A stretch of DNA of 64,000 nt from Sphingobium lactosutens (GCF_013393185.1 NZ_QJQX01000080.1:5001-69000), one strand, 5' to 3'; shown: positions 34,442-44,492, counted from the first letter of the stretch. Program-made: numbers and translations. The notes: a model not told the origin generated them from the letters alone.

Positions 34442-35220
34442 GCAGCAACCTCCTGTCGGGGCAAGCGGGCAATCAGTTCGCGCGCAAGGCGCATATAGGC
34501 TTCCGATCCCGAGCAGCGGAAATCGTAGATCAGGGCGGGCACACCGTGGCTGGGCGCTTCGGACAGACGCACGTTGCGCGGGATCACGGTCGAGAAGACC
34601 AGGTCGCCTAGGCAGGCGCGCACATCGTCGGCGACCTGATCAGTCAGGCGATTGCGGCGGTCATACATGGTCAGCGCCACGCCCATGATCGACAGGCCGG
34701 GGTTGAAGCGACCGCGAATACGCTCGACCGTATGAAGCAGTTGCGACAGACCTTCCAGTGCGAAAAACTCGCACTGGAGCGGGACGAGCAGATATTGCGC
34801 GCCAACCATGGCATTGATCGTCAACAAACCGAGCGACGGCGGACAATCGATCAGGCAGATGTCCCAACGACCCGGCTGCGCCTCGGACAGCACCCGCTCC
34901 AGCCGATGGGTCCGTTCTTCATAGTCGATCAGTTCGATTTCCGCGCCCGACAAATCCTGCGTGGCGGGGACGAGGTCGAGCTTGGGAACGCGCGTGGTGA
35001 CGATCGCATCATCCAGCGCGCAATTGCCTACCAGCAGGTCATAGCTGGATTGGGCGCGTTCGCCCTGCCCCACGCCCAGACCCGTGGACGCATTACCCTG
35101 CGGGTCAAGGTCGACCAGCAACACCCGAAGGCCGGTGGCAGCCAGTCCCGTCGCGAGGTTGATCGCGGTCGTGGTCTTGCCCACCCCACCCTTCTGGTTG
35201 GCAATGGCGATACGGATCAT
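34438..35220 (-). CDS. parA: Chromosome-partitioning ATPase ParA
   Basis: A 260-residue deviant Walker A ATPase. KGGVGKTTTAINLATGLA is the signature P-loop with both lysines, LLVDLDPQGNASTGLG is Walker A', and DICLIDCPPSLGLLTINAM is Walker B. It binds DNA non-specifically in the ATP form and moves ParB-parS complexes. The ATG at 35220 starts right before the P-loop strand; an open frame continues upstream but is rsmG shadow. It overlaps rsmG by four bases and parB by four bases, so the three are coupled. Confidence 0.98.
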   Translation of the reverse strand: MIRIAIANQKGGVGKTTTAINLATGLAATGLRVLLVDLDPQGNASTGLGVGQGERAQSSYDLLVGNCALDDAIVTTRVPKLDLVPATQDLSGAEIELIDYEERTHRLERVLSEAQPGRWDICLIDCPPSLGLLTINAMVGAQYLLVPLQCEFFALEGLSQLLHTVERIRGRFNPGLSIMGVALTMYDRRNRLTDQVADDVRACLGDLVFSTVIPRNVRLSEAPSHGVPALIYDFRCSGSEAYMRLARELIARLPRQEVAA

Positions 35221-35861
35221 GGGCGATGCTTCCTTTTGCCGGCGGGTAGAACGGACTGCGCGACGATGATGGCGCTTTCGGCATCGGTCACGCTCGGTTC
35301 CACGTGGAACACACCTTGCCATGCCGGACGCAATGCCTCCAGTTCATTTTGCGCATTTCGTCCCTTTGGCAGAACCCACAGCGTCTTTTTATCGGACAGG
35401 TGCAACGCCGACGCCAATAATTTGGGCAACGGCGCATAGGCCCGCGCGCTGATGACAGCCGCTTGCGTGGCCGGCACGGTTTCAACCCGCCCCCCGAATA
35501 TACGCGCATGAGTCAGGCCCAGCTCAGCAATCACGTCGTTCAGAAAGTCGATGCGCTTGCGCCGAGATTCGACCATCAGCATTGGCCGGTCGGATAGGCA
35601 GGCGACGACGATGCCCGGCAGGCCGGCGCCCGAACCGAGGTCGATCCATTCCCCCTCTCCCGCCTTGACCGCATGACCGATCAACTGGGCGGAGTCGACG
35701 ATATGCCGCGCCCAGACATGGGGGCGCGTCGATTCCGCGATCAGATTCTGCTCATCCATGGCCGACAACAGGATCGCGACATAGCGTTCCAATCGCGCCC
35801 ATGTTTCACGTGAAACGTCGAATTGCGCCTCCAGCCAGGCGCGCGCTTCCTCTTCGGTCAC
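35217..35861 (-). CDS. rsmG: 16S rRNA (guanine-N7) methyltransferase RsmG
   Basis: A 214-residue SAM-dependent methyltransferase that modifies G527 of 16S rRNA. The SAM motif is WIDLGSGAGLPGIVVA, preceded by HIVDSAQL and followed by VESRRKRIDFLNDV and SARAYAPLPKLL. It begins with GTG, overlapping the mnmG stop, and has GGAGG four to five bases upstream. Two parS-like sequences lie inside it (35296-35311 and 35802-35817), so the gene doubles as part of the centromere region. The order mnmG-rsmG-parA-parB is widely conserved. Confidence 0.97.
   Translation of the reverse strand: MTEEEARAWLEAQFDVSRETWARLERYVAILLSAMDEQNLIAESTRPHVWARHIVDSAQLIGHAVKAGEGEWIDLGSGAGLPGIVVACLSDRPMLMVESRRKRIDFLNDVIAELGLTHARIFGGRVETVPATQAAVISARAYAPLPKLLASALHLSDKKTLWVLPKGRNAQNELEALRPAWQGVFHVEPSVTDAESAIIVAQSVLPAGKRKHRP
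35296..35311. promoter_or_regulatory. parS-like ParB-binding site (in rsmG 3' end)
   Basis: GGTTCCACGTGGAACA is a near-perfect palindrome matching the parS variant TGTTCCACGTGGAACA at 15 of 16 positions. It is 76 bp upstream of the parA start, within rsmG. Confidence 0.8.
35802..35817. promoter_or_regulatory. parS-like ParB-binding site (in rsmG 5' end)
   Basis: TGTTTCACGTGAAACG matches the parS consensus TGTTTCACGTGAAACA at 15 of 16 positions, inside codons of rsmG near its start. Confidence 0.85.
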
Positions 35862-37708
35862 GCAGCCTCCCGCCGCACGTGGACGAGGATGGCGGCGAGC
35901 GCGGCGGGGGTGATCCCCCGGATCCGCCCCGCGGCAGCCAGCGTGTCGGGGCGCGCCGCTTCAAGCTTCTCGATCATCTCGGTCGACAGCCCGCCGATCG
36001 CGCGAAAGTCGAACGTCGTGGGAATAAGGACACGTTCATTGCGACGCAGTTCTGCGATCTCGGCATCCTGCCGCTGGAGATAAGGGGCGTAATGGGCATC
36101 CTCCAAAATTTCGGCGCGCAGGTCGGCCGGCGCCTGACGCAGGGCCGGAGCGAGATCAAGCAGCAAATCCTTATCGACTTCGGGAAAGCGCGCCCAGTCG
36201 AACAGGCTGCGCCGCGCGCCATCCTGACGCACCGCCGCCCCCACCCGCGCCATCTCGCTCGCGGTCATGGGTCTGGCAAGCTCGGCTTCGATCGTCGCCC
36301 GCATAGCAGTACGGCCCGACAGTCTCGATCGGCGGACGCCGCCGGCAAGACCATGAGCGATGGCAATCGGCCCCAGTCGGGTCTCCGCATTGTCGGCGCG
36401 CAGGCGAAGACGATATTCGGCCCGCGCGGTCAGCATGCGATATGGCTCGGTCACGCCCTGCAAGACCAGATCGTCAATCATCACGCCCATATAACTGCTG
36501 GCGCGATCAAGGATCATCGGCGCGTCACCGCGCGCCCGGGCGGCGGCATTGGCGCCGGCGACAAGACCCTGAGCGGCAGCCTCTTCATAGCCGGTGGTGC
36601 CATTAATCTGTCCCGCGCAGAAAAGACCGGGGACCGCTCGGACCTCCAGCGAGGCGTCGAGCGCGCGCGGATCGACATGATCATATTCGACCGCATAGCC
36701 AGGCACGACAATGTCGGCCTGCTCCAGACCAGCCATCGATCGGACCATCGCTGCCTGCACATCGGTCGGCAGTGAGGTGCTGATGCCGTTGGGATAGACG
36801 AGATGATCGTCCAGCCCTTCGGGTTCGAGAAAAATCTGGTGCCCGTCACGATCGCCGAAACGGAGTATCTTATCCTCGATCGACGGGCAGTAGCGCGGCC
36901 CGCGCCCTTCGATTGCGCCGCTGAACAAAGGTGAGCGGCCCAGGCCATCGCGGATGATCTGATGGGTGCGATCATTGGTCCGTGTGATGGCGCAGGCGAG
37001 TTGCGGCAATGCGCGCCCCGAAGAAAGGGAAGACATGGTCCAGCCCTCCGCATCGGACGGCTGGATCTCAAGTCGTGCCCAATCGATGGTCCGCCCGTCA
37101 AGACGTGGCGGCGTGCCGGTCTTGAGCAGCGCAATGGGCAGGCCAAGGTCGCGCAACTGCAGGCCGAGGTCCGTTGCGGCACGCTCCCCGATACGACCGC
37201 CCGCCTCACGCTCGTCGCCGCGAAACAGCTTGCCGCCTAGGAAGGTGCCCGTCGCCAGCACGACAGACGGGGCGGAAAGCATGCGGCCATCGGCCAGCGC
37301 AACCCCGGCTACGGCCTCGCCGTCCAGCATGAGCGTCGCCGCTTCCCCTTCGACAATCTCCAGGCCGGACTGGACATCGAGCATCGCATGGATGGCGGCA
37401 CGATAGCGTTTGCGGTCGGCCTGGATCCGCGGCCCCTGTACCGCAGCACCTTTGCTGCTGTTGAGCATCCGATAATGGATTGCTGCCGCATCGGCGGCGC
37501 GCGCGATCAGGCCATCAAGGGCATCGACCTCGCGCACCAGATGCCCCTTGCCCAATCCGCCGATCGCCGGATTGCAGGACATGGCGCCGACCGTCTGCCG
37601 GTCGAAAGTGAGCAGCGCCACGGACGCGCCCTTGCGCGCCGCAGCCGCAGCCGCCTCACAGCCGGCATGGCCGCCGCCGACCACGATCACATCATAGCTT
37701 GTTCGCAT
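35858..37708 (-). CDS. mnmG: tRNA uridine-5-carboxymethylaminomethyl modification enzyme MnmG
   Basis: A 616-residue FAD-dependent protein (GidA) that with MnmE installs the cmnm5 group at the wobble uridine of certain tRNAs. The N-terminal FAD motif is VVGGGHAGCEAAAAAAR. Further conserved segments are SCNPAIGGLGKGHLVREVDAL (split by its Cys), RGPRIQADR-like PRIQADRKRYR, GYEEAAAQGLVAGANAA and AEYRLRLRADNAETRL. The C-terminal helical domain binds MnmE. It lies 58 bp after mnmE, with a parS-like site between them, and overlaps rsmG by four bases. Confidence 0.98.
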   Translation of the reverse strand: MRTSYDVIVVGGGHAGCEAAAAAARKGASVALLTFDRQTVGAMSCNPAIGGLGKGHLVREVDALDGLIARAADAAAIHYRMLNSSKGAAVQGPRIQADRKRYRAAIHAMLDVQSGLEIVEGEAATLMLDGEAVAGVALADGRMLSAPSVVLATGTFLGGKLFRGDEREAGGRIGERAATDLGLQLRDLGLPIALLKTGTPPRLDGRTIDWARLEIQPSDAEGWTMSSLSSGRALPQLACAITRTNDRTHQIIRDGLGRSPLFSGAIEGRGPRYCPSIEDKILRFGDRDGHQIFLEPEGLDDHLVYPNGISTSLPTDVQAAMVRSMAGLEQADIVVPGYAVEYDHVDPRALDASLEVRAVPGLFCAGQINGTTGYEEAAAQGLVAGANAAARARGDAPMILDRASSYMGVMIDDLVLQGVTEPYRMLTARAEYRLRLRADNAETRLGPIAIAHGLAGGVRRSRLSGRTAMRATIEAELARPMTASEMARVGAAVRQDGARRSLFDWARFPEVDKDLLLDLAPALRQAPADLRAEILEDAHYAPYLQRQDAEIAELRRNERVLIPTTFDFRAIGGLSTEMIEKLEAARPDTLAAAGRIRGITPAALAAILVHVRREAA

Positions 37709-37747
37709 GCAGCGCCCTTATCAGATTCAGGGCGCCTCGGTCAAAAG

Positions 37748-37763
37748 CGTTCCACGTGGAACA
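37748..37763. promoter_or_regulatory. parS-like ParB-binding site (mnmE-mnmG intergenic)
   Basis: CGTTCCACGTGGAACA matches TGTTCCACGTGGAACA at 15 of 16 positions with a 14-bp perfect palindrome, in the 58-bp space between mnmE and mnmG. It is the only one of the four sites outside coding sequence. Confidence 0.85.
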
Positions 37764-37766
37764 TGA

Positions 37767-39065
37767 TCATTTACCGATGCAGAAGCCCGAAAAGAGGCGA
37801 TCCAGCATATCCTCGGTTCCGGCCTGTCCGGTCAGTGCGTCGATGGCGCTCCGGGCAAGTCGCAATTCTTCGGCGATAACAAGCAGATCCTGCGTCATCC
37901 CGGCGGCGGCGAGATGGTCATGCAATTGTCCAACTCGCTGTCGCTGTCGGGCATGAAGTGCATAATCCCCCTCCCCCGGCAGCAACGCGGCGGCTCGCTC
38001 GCACAACAGGACGAGCAGCGCCTCCATTCCCTCGCCACTGCGGGCCGAAAGCCGAAGGCCCGGCCGCGCGGCCACGCCCCAGTCCCGGTCGCTCTGGGCC
38101 GCGATCAGGATCGCATCCGCGCGCGGCAGGTCAGCCGCATCGCCCAGCCACAGGATGATGTCGGCTGCGTCCAGCGCCGCCCGTGCACGGTCGATACCGA
38201 TCGCCTCGATCGCATCGCCCGTCTCGTCACGCAGGCCCGCCGTGTCCGTGAACAGGAAAGCGGTCCCCCCGATCGCGGCGGGCACCTCGATCCGGTCTCG
38301 GGTCGTGCCGGCAATGTCGGATACGATCGCGGCGTCACGTCCTACCAGCGCATTGAGCAGGGTTGATTTGCCGGCATTGGGCGGCCCGGCCAGCACCACC
38401 CGCACACCATCACGCAGCCGCTCGGCAGCCGGGGCGGCAACGATCGCCGCGACGTCGCGGGCGATCGCAGCAATGCCCTCCCCGATCCGCGCCTCGATCG
38501 CGGCATCGGGTACATCATCCTCGTCGGAAAAATCGAGCGCCGCTTCCGCCATGGCCGACAGGTCGAGCAGGCTCCCGCGCCAGCCCTCGATTCGGTGGGA
38601 AAAATGCCCCTCCGCCATCAACAGCGCGGCGCGGCGCTGGCTTTGCGTTTCGGCGGCGAGCAGATCGGACAGTCCCTCGACGGCGTTCAGGTCCATGCGA
38701 CCATGGGCAAAGGCGCGACGGGTAAACTCGCCCGGCTGCGCCCGGCGCAGGTCAGGCATCGCCCCCAGCGCATCCTCGACCGCCGCCACCACGGCCCGCC
38801 CGCCATGGCAATGCAACTCCGCCATATCCTCGCCGGTGACGCTGTTGGGGCCAGGCAGCCACAGCAACAGCGCACGGTCGAGCGGGCTACCGTCACGCGG
38901 GTCGCGCAACAAGGCGAGGCTCGCCATCCGCGGTGGTGGCAGTCGGCGCGCCATTGCGGCGAGTGCCTGTCCTGCGCCGGCGCCACTTATCCGGATGACG
39001 GCGATCCCCGCCGGCGGCGTGCCGCTCGACAGGGCGAAAATTGTGTCCTGCTGGCCTTCGGACAC
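37767..39065 (-). CDS. mnmE: tRNA modification GTPase MnmE
   Basis: A 432-residue TrmE. The N-terminal tetrahydrofolate-binding domain has IFALSSGTPPAGIAVIRISG and PGEFTRRAFAHGRMDL; the inserted G domain (about 215-360) has GPPNAGKSTLLNAL, SDIAGTTRDRIE and DTAGLR; the protein ends FCIGK, with the cysteine required for modification. It forms a complex with MnmG. GTG start at 39065, five bases after the stop of the DUF6489 gene, whose end provides AAGGA. The FCIGK terminus confirms an intact frame. Confidence 0.97.
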   Translation of the reverse strand: MSEGQQDTIFALSSGTPPAGIAVIRISGAGAGQALAAMARRLPPPRMASLALLRDPRDGSPLDRALLLWLPGPNSVTGEDMAELHCHGGRAVVAAVEDALGAMPDLRRAQPGEFTRRAFAHGRMDLNAVEGLSDLLAAETQSQRRAALLMAEGHFSHRIEGWRGSLLDLSAMAEAALDFSDEDDVPDAAIEARIGEGIAAIARDVAAIVAAPAAERLRDGVRVVLAGPPNAGKSTLLNALVGRDAAIVSDIAGTTRDRIEVPAAIGGTAFLFTDTAGLRDETGDAIEAIGIDRARAALDAADIILWLGDAADLPRADAILIAAQSDRDWGVAARPGLRLSARSGEGMEALLVLLCERAAALLPGEGDYALHARQRQRVGQLHDHLAAAGMTQDLLVIAEELRLARSAIDALTGQAGTEDMLDRLFSGFCIGK

Positions 39066-39070
39066 GATCC

Positions 39071-39325
39071 TTATTTCTTCTCGTCCTTGCCGCCGCCCAT
39101 GCCGGCCAGGCCGACATTCATCATCTGCTGGAACAGCCGCATGCCCGCATCCCCGAGCGGCGAAAAGCTCTTGAACAGCGTCTCCATTTGTTCCGCACTG
39201 CCGATCCCGTCGAAGCTATCGAGCATTGTCCGGATATATTTGTCATGAATGGGGCTGACGTCCGGCAAGCCCAAAAAGGCTCGCGCTTCGGCAGGCGTGC
39301 AGTCCACATCGACGGTTACTTTCAT
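39071..39325 (-). CDS. DUF6489-like small protein
   Basis: An 84-residue protein beginning MKVTVDVDCTPAEARAFLGL, with a helical middle (SAEQMETLFKSFSPL) and a Gly/Lys tail (GMGGGKDEKK). This small family of alphaproteobacterial proteins is usually found next to mnmE or polyhydroxyalkanoate genes; the N-terminal part resembles the cytoplasmic domain of DUF6489 proteins. No catalytic motif is visible. Its stop is five bases before mnmE, so it heads the mnmE-mnmG-rsmG-parAB cluster. The in-frame opening upstream of the ATG has no support. Confidence 0.75.
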   Translation of the reverse strand: MKVTVDVDCTPAEARAFLGLPDVSPIHDKYIRTMLDSFDGIGSAEQMETLFKSFSPLGDAGMRLFQQMMNVGLAGMGGGKDEKK

Positions 39326-39481
39326 GTCCCTGCCCTTCCCTGTTGGCGCATCGTATCGCGTTGCGTCCTCATGCCGCAAATCGGCCCGCCGAAGCAAATT
39401 TTTAAACGCGGTGGGAGGTTGCGCGTCCCGCCGGATCAGCCAATATGGGCGTCAAATCTCCACCGCGGAAAGGATATCGGC

Positions 39482-40183
39482 ATGGGCAGTTTCACTCCTG
39501 TAAAGACATTGGAAGGCGACGCCCAGTTCGACACCTATGTGGCCGAGCCGGAGGGGAAGGCCACTGCGGCGATCATCGTCATCCAGGAGATTTTCGGGGT
39601 CAATGAAGGTATTCGCCGCAAGTGCGACAGTTGGGCCAAGGCGGGCTATCTCGCCTATGCGCCCGACCTGTTCTGGCGCGAGCAGGCCCATGTCGAGCTG
39701 GACGCCGACGTGCCGGAAGATTTCCAGGCCGCTATTGGCCATATGCAGAAGCTGAACCAGGACCAGGCCATTCGCGATATCGAAGCCACCATCAAGGCCG
39801 CCCGTTCGGCGGTCGGTGCCGATGGCAAGGTCGGCCTGGTCGGCTATTGCATGGGCGGACGGCTTGTCTTCATGTCCGCCTGCCGCACCGACGGCGACGC
39901 TTTCGTCGGCTATTATGGCGTGGGCATCGACGGCTTGCTGGGTGAACAACATGCCATAGGCAAGCCGACCATGCTGCATATCCCGACCAAAGACGGATTT
40001 GTCCCGCCCGAAACGCAGAAGGCAATGCACGACGGGCTGAAGGACAATCGCCATGTGACGCTGCATGACTATGAAGGGCTCGACCATGGCTTCGCGGCGG
40101 AGATGGGCAATCGCCGTGTCGAGGATGCCGCTCAACTGGCCGACCGGCGCACTGCCGACTTCTTCGCGGAGTCCCTCGCCTGA
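39482..40183 (+). CDS. Dienelactone hydrolase family protein
   Basis: A 233-residue alpha/beta hydrolase. The triad is visible: GYCMGG with the nucleophile Cys, DHGF with the His, and an Asp in the TKDGFVPP region; IQEIFGVNEGIRRKCD holds the Glu that activates the Cys in dienelactone hydrolases. The family hydrolyses 4-carboxymethylenebutenolide in chloroaromatic breakdown, but most single-copy genomic members have unknown substrates. AAGG lies eight bases before the ATG. The next gene begins at its stop (TGATG), so the two are coupled. Confidence 0.92.
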   Translation: MGSFTPVKTLEGDAQFDTYVAEPEGKATAAIIVIQEIFGVNEGIRRKCDSWAKAGYLAYAPDLFWREQAHVELDADVPEDFQAAIGHMQKLNQDQAIRDIEATIKAARSAVGADGKVGLVGYCMGGRLVFMSACRTDGDAFVGYYGVGIDGLLGEQHAIGKPTMLHIPTKDGFVPPETQKAMHDGLKDNRHVTLHDYEGLDHGFAAEMGNRRVEDAAQLADRRTADFFAESLA

Positions 40184-41151
40184 TGTCCGGCGCGTGGCGG
40201 ATGGTGGCCCGCAGTCATGGCGGTCCGGAGGTGATTGTCCGCGAGGACTTCGATCCGGGCCAGCCGGGTGAAGGCGAATTGCTGGTCGAACAGGAAGCCG
40301 TCGGCCTCAACTTCATCGACACCTATTATCGGACCGGTCTCTACCCCGCCCCGCTTCCCACCCCCCTGGGGTCGGAGGGTGCTGGCCGTATCGTCGCGGT
40401 CGGCGCCGACGTCGCTGGCTTTGCCGTGGGCGATCGGGTGGGCTGCGCCAGCGGCCTTGGCGCCTATGCGACCCACCGGATCGTGCCCGCAGACCGGGCC
40501 GTCCGCATTCCGGACGGCGTGTCGAGCGAGGCTGCGGCGGCGATGATGCTCAAGGGCATGACCGCCTGCTATCTCGCCGAAGACATGATCGACCTGTCAG
40601 CGGGCCAGGTGGCACTGGTCCATGCAGCGGCGGGCGGGGTCGGCTCGATCCTGGTCCCCTGGCTGCGCGACAAGGGGGTGATCGTCATCGCCCATAGCGG
40701 ATCGGCGGAGAAAGCCGCGGCCGTCCAGGCCGACCATAGCCTGCACGACGCTTTCGACGATCTCGCCGGCACGGTTCGCGCGCTGACCGATGGCCGGGGC
40801 GTCGATGTCGTCTATGATGGCGTCGGCAAGGATAGCTGGACCGCCTCGCTCGCCAGCCTCAAGCGACGCGGTCTAATGGTCAGCTATGGCAATGCGTCGG
40901 GCGCGGTGCCGCCCGTCAGCCTGCTCGACCTCAGCCGTGGCGGATCGCTCTATGTCTCGCGCCCGACGCTCTTCGATTATATCGCGACGGCAGAGGAACT
41001 GGCGCATACCGCCGGCCGCCTGTTCGACCGGATGCAGCGCGGCGTTGTGACGGCGCAGATCGGCCAGCGCTTCGCCCTCGCCGACGCGGCCGAGGCGCAC
41101 GAGGCGCTGGAAGCACGGCGGACGCAGGGCGCATCCGTCCTCATTCCCTGA
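40183..41151 (+). CDS. NADPH:quinone oxidoreductase (zinc-independent MDR family)
   Basis: A 322-residue medium-chain reductase. QEAVGLNFIDTYYRTGLYP is the characteristic quinone oxidoreductase segment, GSEGAGRIVAVG follows, and HAAAGGVGSILVPWL is the NADPH-binding motif (AAGGVG). No zinc-ligand cysteines are present. It probably reduces quinones or alpha,beta-unsaturated carbonyls in the cytoplasm. It overlaps the dienelactone hydrolase gene by one base. Length is normal for Qor. Confidence 0.93.
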   Translation: MSGAWRMVARSHGGPEVIVREDFDPGQPGEGELLVEQEAVGLNFIDTYYRTGLYPAPLPTPLGSEGAGRIVAVGADVAGFAVGDRVGCASGLGAYATHRIVPADRAVRIPDGVSSEAAAAMMLKGMTACYLAEDMIDLSAGQVALVHAAAGGVGSILVPWLRDKGVIVIAHSGSAEKAAAVQADHSLHDAFDDLAGTVRALTDGRGVDVVYDGVGKDSWTASLASLKRRGLMVSYGNASGAVPPVSLLDLSRGGSLYVSRPTLFDYIATAEELAHTAGRLFDRMQRGVVTAQIGQRFALADAAEAHEALEARRTQGASVLIP

Positions 41152-41218
41152 ACGGTTGACCGGCCGCCGGGCAAGATTTGCTCGACGCTCAGATCGGTCG
41201 GTGGCAAGGCAGGCGCGC

Positions 41219-42238
41219 ATGAAAGCGCTGGCGCCCCTCCTTGCCCCCATTTGGTTCGCCCAGCTTTTCACCGGGGCGAAGTCCTTCCTCGACAATCCGC
41301 TGATCGGGTCGACGCGACTGAATGCGATGGGCCTGCATGTCGCCCGCCTCCGTCTGGCGCATGGCATGACCGCATGGCGGCGCGCGAAACTGACGGCGGC
41401 GGTCCGGCCCGACGATCGGGCGATGTTCGACCGGGACGGCGTGGTCGAGATTCGGAACTTCCTGCCCGCCGACACCTTCGCCGCCCTGCGCCAGCAAATC
41501 CTGGCCCATCGCGGACCGGCCCGCGAAACCGTGCAGGGCGACACCATCACCCGCCGACTGGCGATCGATCCGACCGCGCGCCTTGCCATTCCTGCTTTCA
41601 AGCAATTTCAAAAGGATAGGCGCTGGCGGGCGCTGGCCCGCTATGTTGCCGGCTTCGATATCGAGCCGCTGCTCTATATTCAGTCGATCCTGCCCCTCCG
41701 CCATGCGGCGGCGCCCGACCCTCAGACACGCCTTCATGCCGACACTTTCCACCCGGCGATGAAGGCCTGGCTTTTCCTGGAGGACGTCCCCCTGGAAAGC
41801 GGCCCCTTCGCCTATGTGCGCGGATCGCATCGCCTGACGCCGGAACGCATCGCCTGGGAACGGGAGCGCAGCCTGCATGTCCGCGATGGCGATTGCCGCC
41901 TGTCGGCGCGCGGCTCCTTTCGCATCGAGCCGGGGGAGTTGGCAGGGCTGGGCCTGCCCCAGCCCACGCGCTTTGCCGTACCCGCCAACACGCTGATCGT
42001 CGCCGACACGTTCGGCTTTCACGCCCGCACCATGGCAAGCCTGCCGGCCACGCGGATTGAGCTTTGGGCCTATGGCCGGCGCAACCCCTATCGGCCGCTC
42101 ACGGGATGGGACATTTGGAGCCTGCCCGGCATCGCCGAGCGGCGCGTAGCGCTGCGCTGGTGGCTCGGAGACAGGATGGCCGGCATCATGCCGCAATCCT
42201 GGCGCCCCGTAGGGCGCAAGGGGCCGGCGGACGACTGA
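41219..42238 (+). CDS. Phytanoyl-CoA dioxygenase (PhyH)-like Fe(II)/2-oxoglutarate enzyme
   Basis: A 339-residue protein with the jelly-roll oxygenase pattern: LHADTFHPAMKAWLFLEDV carries H-x-D, and the distal His is in VADTFGFHAR, about 120 residues later; YVRGSHRLTP is the typical PhyH segment. The N-terminal ~60 residues are helical with a hydrophobic patch. Substrate unknown; PhyH enzymes hydroxylate acyl-CoAs and many small molecules. ATG 41219 is preferred over a TTG at 41156. It follows the quinone oxidoreductase by 67 bp, in the same direction, and ends 19 bp from the convergent TerC gene. Confidence 0.8.
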   Translation: MKALAPLLAPIWFAQLFTGAKSFLDNPLIGSTRLNAMGLHVARLRLAHGMTAWRRAKLTAAVRPDDRAMFDRDGVVEIRNFLPADTFAALRQQILAHRGPARETVQGDTITRRLAIDPTARLAIPAFKQFQKDRRWRALARYVAGFDIEPLLYIQSILPLRHAAAPDPQTRLHADTFHPAMKAWLFLEDVPLESGPFAYVRGSHRLTPERIAWERERSLHVRDGDCRLSARGSFRIEPGELAGLGLPQPTRFAVPANTLIVADTFGFHARTMASLPATRIELWAYGRRNPYRPLTGWDIWSLPGIAERRVALRWWLGDRMAGIMPQSWRPVGRKGPADD

Positions 42239-42257
42239 GCGCCCGCCGACCGAAAAA

Positions 42258-42980
42258 TCAGTTGAAGAGCGTCAGAATGCCGACCTGATGGTCGACGAAA
42301 CCATCATAGATCATCTTGATCGCGACATAGATGATGACGGCCAGGCCCAGATAGGCGATCCAGCGGAAACGCTCGATATATTTGGCGATGATGTTCGCCG
42401 CGATGCCCATCAGCGCGACCGACAGGATCAGGCCGATGATCAGGATGCCCGGATGATCCCGTGCAGCGCCGGCGACGGCGAGGACATTGTCGAGGCTCAT
42501 CGACACGTCGGCGAGGGCCACAGCCCAGGCGGCGCCGGCGAAGCTCTTGGCCGGGCGCAGGCCCGACACATCGTCGTCGCTGGGATCATGCGGCGTATCC
42601 CCGCCCCGCTTGGGATGCAGTTCGCGCCACATCTTCCAGCTGACCCAGAGCAGCAGCAGGCCGCCCGCCAGGATCAGCCCGACGATCTGCATCAGCTGGC
42701 TGACCACCAGCGCGAAGGCGATCCGCAGCACCAGCGCGGCGATGATGCCGATCAGGATCACCTTCTGCCGCTGCGCTGCGGGCAGTCCCGCCGCCAGCGC
42801 GCCGACGACGATGGCATTGTCGCCGGCCAGCAGGATATCGATCATCAGCACCTGACCGAAGGCAGCCAGCGCGCTCGGCGATCCGATATTGCTGAAGTCG
42901 TTGACGATATGCTGCCAGATGTCGGCCGGGGAGCCGAGTCCCTGAGCGGCCGAGGCGGCGGTGGCGATGAGGTCGAACAT
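42258..42980 (-). CDS. TerC-family integral membrane protein (YjbE-type)
   Basis: A 240-residue membrane protein with about six or seven spans. Two inverted-repeat halves each carry the family motif with paired acidic residues: VLMIDILLAGDNAIVVGAL near residue 48 and ALADVSMSLDNVLAVAG near residue 160. These acids are thought to bind metal ions; TerC/YjbE members export manganese or support metalation of secreted enzymes. A charged loop (KRGGDTPHDPSDDD) separates the halves. It lies downstream of rho on the same strand with 115 bp between. No yybP-ykoY riboswitch was recognised there. Confidence 0.9.
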   Translation of the reverse strand: MFDLIATAASAAQGLGSPADIWQHIVNDFSNIGSPSALAAFGQVLMIDILLAGDNAIVVGALAAGLPAAQRQKVILIGIIAALVLRIAFALVVSQLMQIVGLILAGGLLLLWVSWKMWRELHPKRGGDTPHDPSDDDVSGLRPAKSFAGAAWAVALADVSMSLDNVLAVAGAARDHPGILIIGLILSVALMGIAANIIAKYIERFRWIAYLGLAVIIYVAIKMIYDGFVDHQVGILTLFN

Positions 42981-43010
42981 GGCGGCCTAACGTCCCTGTC
43001 TGTAAGAATG

Positions 43011-43044
43011 GAGAAAGCCGGACCATATACATGGCCCGGCTCTC
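43011..43044 (-). terminator. Hairpin between rho and the TerC gene
   Basis: On the minus strand GAGAGCCGGGCCAT, a four-base loop and ATGGTCCGGCTTTCTC pair along about 14 positions including a G-U. The better pairing on this strand points to an RNA hairpin of the leftward rho transcript. There is no T run, so it could be a Rho-type terminator end or a TerC leader structure. Confidence 0.5.
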
Positions 43045-43095
43045 GCGGCAAAATATATGCGGGTCGGCGGGCGATCCTGGCGACCGCCCCGCGCC

Positions 43096-44352
<1,257 letters not shown>

Positions 44353-44463
44353 TTGCGAGTCGGTCCGATGCGGTGGTGAGAAAATGGGCCGGAAAGGAAG
44401 GAGATAGCCCGACAGAATGGCCGGGAATCCTCGCTCCGGACGGGCGAGGATGTAGCATCTCGC

Positions 44464-44492
44464 GTGTAGCGATCCGTTGGCCGTCTCGTCAA
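44464..44492 (-). promoter_or_regulatory. Candidate rho promoter
   Basis: On the minus strand TTGACG is followed after 17 bases by CTACAC, about 115 bp upstream of the rho ATG. The -35 is good, the -10 weak. Long rho leaders are common because rho is autoregulated by attenuation, but that is inference here. Confidence 0.4.

Noticed and set aside
42981..43095. Possible yybP-ykoY manganese riboswitch before the TerC gene
   Set aside because: The leader is short and lacks the conserved riboswitch loops; only a simple hairpin is seen.
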